Position numbers and translations under genes: made by a program
Part shown: positions 23,355 to 34,311 of the stretch, in pieces
Numbering within the stretch: position 1 is the first letter of the stretch
How the letters are laid out: each line of letters starts with the position of its first letter
Assembly (NCBI RefSeq): GCF_002078875.1
Contig: NC_034415.1
Span: 27,125,083 to 27,189,082 of the forward strand
DNA: 64,000 nt
Origin: Numida meleagris
Taxonomy: Eukaryota; Chordata; Aves; Galliformes; Numididae
Direction of reading: 5' to 3'
Notes under the pieces: model-generated
Told to the model about the DNA's origin: nothing
The model's input: only the letters and a program-made list of their open reading frames with translations
Database searches by the model: none

Positions 23355-26269
23355 AAAGCTGCAGCGTGCTATACAGAATTGTTCCTTTAAGTAGTGGATT
23401 TGTAATGATTAGTTTCCCAAGCTTTATCCAAAAGCTCATTTCAAAGCCATCATTAGTTTCCTCTAATCCACCCAAAATTGCAAAACACATATTGCGAAGG
23501 TCATCCACGACCATTCGGAACCTGTTTTATTTGATGTTGTCTGACTTCCTCCGCTGTCTCCATCTATCCCTTTAAGGAAGTGGGAAAAAAAAAAAAAAAG
23601 ATTTAATAAATTAAAATCTCGGATTGATTTCTGTGGGAATACTGTTCTGACGTGTAATAACCCAAATGGCACACATAGTGCAGTTTATAGAGTTCCACGT
23701 TGCTTGCCTGTATGCTACCGTTGGCAGGTGTAATTCTAACAAGTTTTGCCAATATTCCTCACCTGAGAACCAGATCAAACATGAGGGAAGGAAAAAATCA
23801 GAGATATTTGAACAAGGATCAAAGTCTACATTACATGCAGGAAAGCAAATACATTTTGCAGCTGAAGTTGGAAACAAGTGAATGACAGATTTTAATCTTC
23901 GCTGAGTTCCATCTAACATTTGAGATACGGCTCTATATTAATTCTGAAATTTTAAAAAGGCCACGTTGATTTGTTTCGGTATGTCAGAAGCTGCAATGCT
24001 ACAATAGAACTGCTATTAAATTACACCAAATAAAATGATTTCTGGTGGGTGTATCCAATGCTTGCCAAATTAGACGAAATGAAAGCTAACCCTCTTAGTC
24101 TAGCTGTTGTTTTTAAATATTTATGTCTTTAACAGACATTTGTGTATGCCATGAGGGGGACTAGAAACTCCTTTGCTATCAGTCAGTTTGCGCAGACCTT
24201 CAGAATCCTTACAGTGTCAGTACCAGCCCCACATGAAATGTTTGTTGCTGCGAGTTCTTCCCATTTATCTGCAATAAGCGTGCCGACCCACCATGCTGCT
24301 GCTCTGGCTCCTGTTGTTTATCTATTTACTGCGATCGCGTTTCACCGCAAATGAGTTCAGTGCACAAAATTCAGCACGCGAGGTGCAACGCGGCTCCTCA
24401 GCAAGGAGGTGAGACCTTCGGTGCAGAAGAGCTGGAGGCAGGCCCATAGGTGCCAGGTCTGCCAAGGGACAGAGAGGGTCTGTGAGACCAGCACCTGCCC
24501 TGCCTGTGTCAGGAAGCTTTGCCCTTCTCTCTGTGATCTCTGGGCATCAGAGGGCCGGGACTCCTCGTTCAGATGAGAGAAAATGTGTCAAACAGCACAC
24601 AAAGATCTGTCAGTTCAGTTATAAGAGCGCAGGATGGAGTCTTAATTTTACACCAACCCTACTTGATCATCCATCGTGCTGCTCTCCAGCCAGTATCACA
24701 GCCACTCTGGCAGGTCAGTGGCAGCGGGACGCCATGCGTGGGGCATCCCAGTTCCCACTTAAAGCATCAAGAAACACAAACAAATCCATTTTGCAATTCA
24801 ATTTCTGAAGGGGCTTATTCTCCGATGAAAACTTCTGTACAAGAGAGAAAGACTTTCAGTTCAAATGAAATGTAATAATATTGTTTGCATTATAGTTCCT
24901 CCTAGAACAGACACTGTGCAGATCGCTCCTTTCTGACTGAGCGTTTTTCTGACATTGAATGCTCTGACGTTTCCAGCACGTATCCTTTATTTGATGTTTT
25001 TAATCAGCGACCACAGCAACAAAGGATCCCCATACAATTCAGTGAGTTAATATCACTTTTGTGACACAAGGCTTTAAGCCCCCATTGCATGGCCACAGCC
25101 TCTGTGAACCAGACGCTGCTGCTGCAGCTGGGGGCAGTGATAGCTGTGTGACAGCTCTCTCCTGCCCGGCCCCGCTGCACAGAGTGGGACACCCCAGGGA
25201 TGCCCTGGCTGGTGTGGATGCAGCGATGCCCTCATGCATGGCCAGAGCTGGAGCATCCCCTGCCCAGCTCGAAGCCTGGACAGTGGGCGCTTCCTTGGGT
25301 GGAAATGCAGGTTTTGGCTTCTTCTCACCCTGCCGCCGGCAGCAACGTGGAATTGGGTCTTTCTCATCATTTTTTCTTTCTGCATAGAGGATTTTGTCTG
25401 CTTTTCCCTTCCCAGCCTGTGCCAGGATGGGATTTTGTTTTGCTCTCGGGTGATATGATGACAAACTGCAAATGAATAATCAGAATTTGTTAAAATTAAA
25501 ATGGCAAAAAATATTATTAGTTGCTGTCCCCCCACCCCTATTCCCGCACCCCTCTCCTGTTTCCCCTCCCTCCTCTTTTGACGGGAGGCAGAAAATGCAG
25601 ATGCCAAGGCAGCGGAAGATATTTTTAAGCGGGAGCATCTGGCTCCTTGGCAGACTCCACAGGCAGTTGGTTTGGTTGTTTTGGAGTTGCCTCTGGGTCT
25701 GTCACATGTTTTGGCATCTGACTGATGTCTGGGCTGCCTCCTCTTATTGGACATATTTTTTCTTTGACTCACCTTTGATTCTGAATTGTCTCTTTATTTT
25801 CATTTGTCAGTGAGCGGCAACTTTAGCTGATCCCAGGCTTGTTTGTGTAGAAACAGACCCTGCTCATAGGGGCACCGTGCTGCCGGAGGTGCTCCGCCGC
25901 TGCCTTGGGATGCGGGCCAGGCTCCGAGCACACCCAGGGCTGAGATTGTGCCAGGGAGAAGACATGTCCCGTGTGCAGATAGAAAGCCAAACACAGAGAC
26001 GCTGTGCCTGATGTATTCTGTATCTCTGTATGGTTGGGTTTTTTTAATGTATATAATGCAAGATTATGATGTTGGGGCTTATCTGAAAAACAGCGTCCTT
26101 TTTTTTCTTAATATCATTCAAACAAGACTATGAAAAACTACTTGGAATAACAGGTTTCTTCCCCGCCTTGAAGCCCGTTGTTTCAGTTAATTAAAAAAAA
26201 AAAAAAAAATTGTAACTAGTACTTATTTCTTTTCTATCTTGGCATGGCAAATCTTAGGCAAAGCCAGCG
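23355..26269. other. Intron, non-coding with a moderately GC-rich interval
   Basis: From about 24360 to 25960 the GC content rises and stop codons thin out on both strands. This produces the longest open frame in the window (232 codons, minus strand, 25074-25772) together with several opposing frames. None shows a recognisable domain or splice structure. The stretch 23900-24130 is AT-rich and unique. A17 occurs at 26193-26209. Confidence 0.5.
25528..25570 (-). repeat. G-quadruplex-prone G-run cluster on the minus strand
   Basis: Six runs of three or more C (at 25528, 25535, 25543, 25549, 25563 and 25568) within 43 bases of the plus strand, separated by loops of 1-10 bases. The minus strand therefore meets the usual G3+ quadruplex pattern. 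The tract is almost wholly pyrimidine on the plus strand. Confidence 0.55.
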
Positions 26270-26461
26270 TTTTTTTTTTTTTTTTTTGCTCAGCACCCTT
26301 TTCCCCGCAGCGCGGCGTGGCAGCGGTCTGGCAGCCCGTCCCCTGACCTGCCCCAGCCCACCAGGCCGCTGCCGGGATTTTGTGCCTGGGGGCCACCAGG
26401 CTGGCAGAGACAGGTGGGCGCCCAGCGGGGAGCGGCAGCGGGACCCCCCCCCCCCCCTCCC
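26270..26461. other. GC-rich CpG block bounded by T18 and C14 runs
   Basis: T18 (26270-26287) leads into a strongly GC-rich segment with roughly a dozen CpGs in about 150 bases, ending in a C14 run at 26444-26457. GCTCAGCACCC and TTTTCCCCGCAG after the T run make an excellent splice acceptor ending at 26310, and CAG|GTGGGC at 26411-26419 is a moderate donor. A 103-base exon (26311-26413) is thus possible on the plus strand. Read in phase with the NFIA exon it reaches TGA after 11 codons, so it would not be a simple coding cassette. It could instead be an intronic CpG promoter patch. Confidence 0.35.
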
Positions 26462-29400
26462 CAACTTCTGTGGGATTTTTTTAGGTGGCTAAAGTAAATC
26501 TAATTAAAGTAGGGCACGTTTAAATGAGCTTTGTTTAATGTGCACTTTGTATAGCTGCGCTGTTAATAATGGCAGCTCTTGTTTTTATTATTAGCGCTAT
26601 CGTTTCCCTGTCTTTCCTGATACTCCTAGGGATTGACTGGATTATTTATCAGAAGAGCTGGGGATGGGTTTCCATTTCTAAATGCTGTTTTGGAACTGTC
26701 CTGTGAACTTGTCCTTGCTGTGCTCAGGAGGCACTGAAGAGGTTCAGACATGAGATGTAAATCTGTGCTTTCAGGATAAAAACAGACCATGCTCCATAGA
26801 GAAAGTGTATTCTCTTTAAGGAGAAGGCAAAAAGAAGCGAGAAAAATGTTCAGTTTGAGATACGTTTGTAGTTTTTTGAAAGTAGCCTTGTAAAAAAAAA
26901 AAAAAAGTTTCTCACTAATCTGACACAAAGAAGGCATCGTGAAACTTGTGTGTTGTTTGGAATTTTTTCTTTACTACACCGAATCAAATCAAACTCATCC
27001 AGGGAAAGGGTACAGTCAAACACTATGTGATATGTTAAAACAAAAGCTCTCAGTGTGTGTTTTTCATTCAAGTATTGCCTAAAACAGCTTCTCTCTCTCA
27101 CTGACCTGCCATTTTTGCCTCGGCCGGGCACATGTTTGGAAGCCCTATGTGTCTTATCACTGAAAGCAATAAGGATGCCAGAGGCTAGGGAATTGGCACA
27201 TATGAAAGGAAGTTTTTTATTCCCAGGGCGGGATGTTTGGGGCAGCTGGGATGCACCCCCATCTCTTCCTCCTACCTGTATGCAGCAGGGAACAGCAGAG
27301 CAGCTGCCCATTAATTTCCCGATATTGGAATTTGCAGAGAAATACGGCTAGAAATTAAATGTGAGGGAAGCACTATGTTTGCAGTTACCTTTTATGTGTG
27401 TGTGGAAGGGAAAAAATATTTTCAGCTTGATCTTGATTCCTAAAAATGTCACTGAACGTAGAGGGAGCAGTCCAGAAAACACCACGCATAGGAACTAAAC
27501 ACTTCACATGTACACACACAGCTTACATAAAATTCCTTTTCCATCCAATCCTGAGTCTTGGCACGACTGATCCCAGGAGAAGCCCTGGACCCTAGAACTG
27601 TACAAGAGCATTAGGAAACATAAGCAGGGAACAAAATGTTACGTACAAACAACTTGAGTTTCCTATCTCTCCTGTTTGTAGAAGGAAGCCTGAACAGTCA
27701 ATGCGTGCGTTCAGAAATCTTAAAAAGAATCTGACAACAAAACTAGCACAACAATCCACGCTGTGTTCTTAAAGCCATCTTGATATTCCAGGGAATGTGC
27801 ATCATAAATTTTAAATTCATGGGATTAGCAGTATCATGAAGGGGAATCCCAAAGGACCTATCTCCACCAAGTAAGGAATCTTGTAAAAGAGATTCACAAT
27901 AAATCCTTTCATAAGCCTTGGCACTTAGATGTAACTCCATAGATTCCTTGTTAGGTTTTCCTGTGAGTGGAAAAAACAGGTCCTTTTGGGCTTTTGAAAC
28001 TGAGTTGATTTTGTGATCTGAACACACCATATGGGTGCTTTCACCTTTGTTTTTCAGCACCTGCAGTGTTTGGCAGATACATGGCAAAGTAGAGGCAGCA
28101 GCACAAAAAGCAACATTGCTGGGAGAGGGAGTTGTGATTGTGAACTATCTGTCCTCTTGGGGCAAGCAAAGAGCAGAAAGCAGCTCCAGTGCTGTGCCAG
28201 ACTAGTCCTGGGGGACTTTGTGTTTGCAGTAACTAATTTTTTTAACAGTCTTGTTCATGCTGCTCCAGGTTTGCAGCCTTATCCAACAGGAGGCTTGATT
28301 TTCAAGAATGCAGCTATAAGAGTCTAAGATTGAAATCTACATCCAAAGCTTACATTGCAGTTAAAGTGATGAGGCTCCTCTGTCCTGCCCGTGATCTGTT
28401 CACTATGCTCGTATGGAGCATAGTGATATACTTTAAAACCCCTTGGACAGCTCAATACTGTGGACAACACACAGTAACTGCAGGTGGGCATAAATGCTTT
28501 TTCGTCTTCAGAGAACGGAGGCACCCTTAGCACTGCTGACTTGCTCTCTTGGCTTCTTGCGCGTCAAGTCAAAGCATTCAAGTAACTGAATATTAAAAAA
28601 AAAATAAATGTTGAAATCTAGATGGTCCAACAGGTCCTTGCCTATCTTATCATCGGTGTTGATTTTTTAGGCTTCAAGAACCCTTCAGAATATGTCTGTC
28701 TTGTTGTGTCCTCTCCTGTATCTCTTTTACAGCATCAATGGGCTTTGGTGCTCTACAAGGCTGAATGAAGACTTGAAAATACAATGTGAAAAAGAGTGAA
28801 GCGAGTCACTTTTGTTTGGCAGGGAACTGCAGCCTTCAGTTTACCAGCAGGGAGAAAAAGAGGCTGATTGACATGTCCAGTACTGAACACTGGCCCATAC
28901 CACACTAGGACTTACTCTGTAGCCGCCTCAGCCCTTTTGCAGGCCCTTAAGCATCTGCAAACACATTGTGTGAGATGAATAATGATCGTCACTTCTCTTC
29001 CTGCTTCACTAAGATCTTTCGTGCTGTGAAGTTCAGTGATTTGAGAACGGTGGCTCTTCTATCCTTCGAGCTGAACTAGGAAACAGTTTGCTTCCCAGTT
29101 CCTTTCAGCTCAATGCATAGTGAGGGAAAATAGAGACCTGCTTAAAAGCCATTTCTTGGCTGAGGTCAGGATTAGGACCAAGCATTACTCCACAGGAACC
29201 CCCTGGCAGCTACGGGCAGTTGCATTCATGTCACCACCAGGCTCTGAGCACTTGATTCTGCTCAGGGTCCTGGAAGTGAGGTGGGAATTCAGGACTAAGG
29301 AGTCTGAGTTTTGTAAACTTTTTTTCCACTTTAAATTGACAGGTGCTGCTGTTGATGATCAGACTTTTCAAAGTAAGGACATGGCTTGGCCAAAGCTGAG

Positions 29401-32400
29401 ATGGATTTAGTCTCCCAGAAAAGTTGTTTTCTCTGCTGCCATCTGACACAGGTGGAGCTAGTGCCAACCTATTGAGTGCAAATTACAGCCAACGTGAGGT
29501 GGAATATCTTGTGCACGGACCTATGTAGCTGTGTAATTGCTTGGCATGTCTTTGGCCCTTTGCTGGTCCCAAGTGATAGGTGTGTGAATGGGTTTATACG
29601 AATAATAATTCTCAAACTTACAGCCAACCGTTTTCCTCCCTCCATTACCCTGCTGGAAAAGATTTCACAGCAGTTTGTGTTTGTTGCAGAAGCTGCAAAA
29701 GAGGTGAAGTTAATCAGAACTTTGGCTGTCGCTCCACTCCTAGCAGAGGTAGTTTGGAGCTGTCTTTTCAGGTTTAGAGCAGTGCAGCTTGCCTCACATT
29801 TTAAATGAGGTAGGGTAAGAATTGACCCATGACAAAGAGAAAATAATGACTTAAGTTCTGGATCATATGGAACCCAAACTGATCCACAGAAACAAATCCA
29901 TGGACAAAAAAAGAAGAAAAAGTGAGATTTGAAATCACATATGAACCAAGAATAATTCTCCTTCTAGCTCTCAAGTTCACAAAGAAATGTGTGAAATTGA
30001 AAGGGCAAAGTGTGGTATAAATTTCACTCACCTGTTGTGGAGCTGAGATCAGGGATACACTGAGGTTATGGAAGTGAATCTTGAGGGTTTGCTGCGGGGC
30101 ACAGCAAGGAATATCAGGTGCTTTGTGCATTAAGCTTAACCGAATGTTTAAATGTAACTTCAAATCACAAAAGGAAGTTTTGCTACAAAATGTGAGAACA
30201 AGTAGGCTTTCCTCATGCCCTGCATGCTCACTTCCAGAGTATCAGTCGCTTTTTCTCTGCCTTCTTCGTTAAACCGATCAAATTATCCTCTCTCAATCAG
30301 GCTTCTGATAGAGGATTCATGTTCCAGCATCCTCTCCCAGTTACTGCTCTGTTGTGGAGTCAGGAACCTGGGGCTGGTAGGAAGCACGCAATGGCAGAAA
30401 TGGCTGTTCTGCTTTGTATGGAGGAACAGGTAGGGGCTAAAGCCTGCTGTGTGCTACACCCCAGCAATAACACTCCTCCCCTCCTCTACCTGGAGCATCT
30501 TTGCCCCAGGACAAGGTACTCTCCTGTAATGGCTCAAATGAGATGAAGTCAGAGGGCTGGATTGCTCTGCAAGCCTGAACGCTGCTCCCTGGGTTTGGTT
30601 TTGTGGGTTTGTGTCTAATCTATGAACCTCACTTCACTTAAGTGTAGATTCTCCCTGCGGTTTAGTACAGGCAGCCAAAGGTTGAATTCATACTGTGTTC
30701 TCACAGGTGAAACTTCACTGACTTGTGCCAAGCAATATATTCTGGACATTCCCAGTTTACATATTAAATCTATAGGGCAGCAGTGGGCAAAAAGTAGGAA
30801 ATCTCCCATTACTTATGTACAGTGAGAAATAACATTTGGTGGATGGATACAGTTTCTCAAGGAAATGAGCTGTCTTTCCTTTGAAGGAGCATTGAAATAG
30901 AAGGGAACAGTTTGAAACATAAACTGAATTAGAAAAATTCACCTCCTGCTTTATTGCAGAAAATATCGGTGCAATTCCCCAGGCAGGACATGAATATGTT
31001 ATCATTGGGTTAAAATCATTTGCACGCAGAGATTTTGACCTTGTTGGAGTGCAGAATCTACACTGAGCCATTTGTTCACATAGATTGAAGAAAATAACTG
31101 AGGTTTCTTTTAGGGTGGGGAAAAATGCTTTGTAAGCAGCCAAGTGCTGTATTTTGAAAGAGGAAGGTGAGAACGAGCAGGAAGTCCTCAGTATTGAGAT
31201 ACCATGCTGCTATTTGAAAGCGTAGTGTGTCTATTGCCGTTCATTACCAGTTAATATGTAAAAGTATATTGATTCCCAAATTTTACTGTTTCAATGCTTG
31301 CTGCACTCCCTACCCAGCATTTCTGAAGTTGGGGCTGTCCTTTATACTGTGCAGAAATCATCACAGTTGGCTTCTGGTCCATACTCTAGGCTCCTAAATG
31401 CTGCTGTAATAAACACAAATAATAGTACCGAATTTCAGCATCAGTTGTATAAGTATTTCCTCTTGCTGAGATACGGACTAGACTTTTTTGGATTTAAAGA
31501 ACTAAGGTTTTGTTTCTAGAAAGTAAACAAGGAGGAAATGACAATGTGCTTCTGGAGAACGCCACTGACCTGCAAGACCTTGGTTAATTTTTGTCGTAAA
31601 GTGAAATTCCTTTCATTGCCAGTGTGCTGATATTCTCTACAAAGGGCCCAACCTGAATGCCTGAGGTCTAGCTGGGAAGTCAATGTGAAATTTTCACTGA
31701 ACACCTTCCTTGGGAATCTCTTTGCAAATGAAAGGAGGAAAAGCTGGGGTGGCAGGGATTTTTTACTGCTGCTCTGGATTGTCATGTGGATTTTGTCCTT
31801 GCCTTTCCCTTTCCCCTGTGACCAGGGAATTCATTTGTCTGTTTGTGCCCCACTTTTCCCCGCATTGATAACATCAGAGGTAACACGTTGCTGCCCTGTG
31901 AGGATGCTGTGAAGGAAAAGCCAGTGGGAACAGCAGCAGATCAATGCGGTGATGTGAGCAAGGATGCGCTGGTGTGTGAGCACAGTATCTCAGTGTGGCA
32001 GGCTGCAGCCTTCTTTGGATAGCCACTCTGCCAGTATATTTGCATAATTGAGTTAAACTGAGAATCTCAGTTAAAGGTATACACAATGTGCAACGTATTG
32101 GTAAATTTAGCTGAAATACAAGTCAACAGTAGTAACAGAAAGTTATGCTTTTCCCATTTTCTTTGCATGAGAAAAGTTATGAAGGACATAGAAACTTCTG
32201 TCAGACGAGCCTGAAAGGATTGTCCTTAGAAATGGACTGTCCTAAAATCATGTTATCCCATAACAGGATTATCTGTGGAGAGATAGAGAATTGATAACTT
32301 CATCCTCTAAAATGACGGCCTTAAAATAACTCCTCTTGTTAAATTTGCTAGCCATCCTAAAGCAAAGAAGTGATGAGTTAGCTGCTACACAGATGTCTGT

Positions 32401-34206
32401 GGTTTTTGAGGAAAAGGCATGTGCAAGTCCTGGTGCAATAAGATCGAATATACCTTCATAATGCTACATTTCTAAGCTCTGTCTGTATTAATTTCCTTCC
32501 ATTTAAAGGCATGAGAGCATGTGCAGCCCAGCCAATGCTATGGAAGTGGTTGTGTCCCTTCAGCTATGCCGTGCCTGCAGTCTGTGCCCCGGTGATTGAT
32601 GGATCCCCGAGATCCATCGTGACCTCGCCATTCGATTCAATGGGCAGCCTGTCGGAAACCCCAGGGCTTCTGTCACACTGACACCCTCACAAGCCCATCA
32701 CAAGTTTCATGTTGCAAGTTCTTTTCTTTGAAGATGCAATTCCTCTTTATGTAGTCTTCCCCAAGTACAGTTGTTTTGTCCAGCTCCGGTATTGCATCAG
32801 CAAGGATATTGCTCAGCAAGCTTAGTTTCTAGCACACCACGAGGCTGTGAAATGACAGGGCTTTGCAAATCAGAAGCACTAGCTCTGATCTCCTTTATCT
32901 GTTTTGCTTCTTTTTCTGACCTTGATTATTATAAATTGGTCTTTAGTATACTCCCAGAATCTCTCTCCCAAGTCACAGTGGTAATAAAATTGGACTTAGA
33001 GAAACAAGGGATTCACTTATATACTGTAGTCTGAGCTCCAGACACAGGATAATGGGTTTTGTGCAGTAAATGCCGAGCACTCCACTTAACAGGGAGTTCA
33101 GGACAGAGAGAAACAAATGGAAGCTGTGTCTAGGCTCAGGCTGAGAATCAGCACCATAAACTAGGTTGTGCCACCAAAAACCACAAAGAGAAGGCAAAGC
33201 ACGAGTAGCAAGCAATGTCACAGAAGCAAGGTATTATTTCTGCTTAGGCCATATGGGGCTTCTGATCTAGCACTGATATGCAGCAGTCACTGATCCAAGT
33301 ATCAAAGGACACCCTTCCAGTATGCTTCCCCTGCACCCCAGCTCTGTCCCAGCTTCGTTTCTCTCCTCTATTGGTGACAGTTTGGGCGAAATTGTGCATT
33401 CTCCCCTCCCACAACTAATTAATACGGACAAACATTTTATTTTGTTTCATTTTTGAATGGTTTCAGTACAGAGATTGATACCAATAAAACAGTAGCTCCT
33501 ATCAAATCTGACATAATGCTTCTTCAAGGTCTAATCATTCCCCTCCTGGATAGCAGAGTTCTGGTACCACCAGCCTATTGGTCTAATGAGATTGTCAGGA
33601 TAACCAGAAAATTTTTTCAGCCCTAGCTCAGAGAGAAATTCTTTCCTCTTGAAAAAAAGCAAAGCTTTCCGTCTCTGTGTGCCCTGAGCAGCAAGGAGGT
33701 GTGAGAAGCCAGAGTGGTTCCTACAAATAGAAATCTTTATCATTGTAAATCAACTTGGTGAGTAGCAATTGACTTCTTTGTCTCTAGAGACATTTAATAA
33801 AGTACCCTGCAGCCCCTTTGTCATCCATTAGTCACCAGATATTGGACATCCCATTTTAAAGGCATCATTTATTTTGTTAAATATATGGCCTATGAAAGAA
33901 ATATGTTTTATCTCTTCTTGGATGGACACTTTAAAAGGATATTCTTGCTTCCCAGTCTGGATTAAAAGTGCTAAGAAAATCCTGTCATATAGGACAAAAA
34001 TGTAAGTGCACATTTAGTAGTGACTTTGCTTTCCTTATTTATTGCTAATAAGACTTCCACATCCAGCCTATACCAGAGGCCAGAGCATCCTTCAGAGCAG
34101 TTGCTGAAATCCATCCTTGGATGGAGTGGGGAGAAATTGCATTGTGGAAAGTGGGGGAAATGTTTTTTCCCTTCATATAATACTTAACAAAACCTGTTGC
34201 TGAATC
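26462..34206. other. Intron, non-coding
   Basis: No gene supported. The AT-rich segment 26480-26620 has TAATTAAA-type homeodomain words and TTATTATTAGCG. An A-rich run occurs at 26892-26905. A perfect 11-base hairpin lies at 28400. Short open frames (up to 153 codons at 26850-27311, minus) lack recognisable similarity. No CR1 was recognised until 34207. Confidence 0.5.
28400..28426. repeat. Perfect 11-base inverted repeat (hairpin)
   Basis: TCACTATGCTC, loop GTATG, then GAGCATAGTGA. The arms are fully complementary and the loop is five bases. Pairing stops at the ends of the arms, so the hairpin is far too short for a microRNA precursor. It may be a cruciform or a site for a symmetric DNA-binding protein. 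Confidence 0.6.
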
Positions 34207-34311
34207 TCTGGGCAACCTGATCGAGCTGTGGATGTCCGTGTTCATTGCAGGGGAGTAGGGCTACATGACCTTTGAAGGTCCCTTTCAACTCTAAGGATTC
34301 TGTGATTCTAA
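34207..34311 (+). mobile_element. CR1 LINE 3' fragment
   Basis: CTGGGCAACCTGATC, then CATTGCAGGGGAGTAGGG, ACATGACCTTTGAAGGTCCC and TTTCAACTC, ending GATTCTGTGATTCTA. This is the canonical order of the CR1 3' untranslated end (GGGCAACCTGATCTAG, CATGGCAGGGGGTTGG, AGATGATCTTTAAGGTCCC, TTCCAACCC, ATTCTATGATTCTA). It is strongly 5'-truncated and moderately diverged, so it is inactive. Confidence 0.85.

Noticed and set aside
25074..25772. Longest open frame in the window, 232 codons, minus strand
   Set aside because: It lies in a GC-richer interval where opposing frames of 91-141 codons are also open. The product is low-complexity, basic and without recognisable domains, and there is no splice or promoter support. 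A cDNA or protein search hit would reverse this.
26000..26060. ATGTATTCTG word as possible common NFIA first exon (MYS...)
   Set aside because: The reading continues V-S-L-Y-G, not P-L-C-L-T-Q, and there is no donor at the right place.
26850..27311. 153-codon minus-strand frame
   Set aside because: No domain, overlaps a plus-strand frame, and contains an A-rich homopolymer translated as a phenylalanine run.
28400..28426. Hairpin as a microRNA precursor
   Set aside because: The stem is only 11 base pairs and pairing does not extend outward, whereas a precursor needs about 25-30 paired bases.
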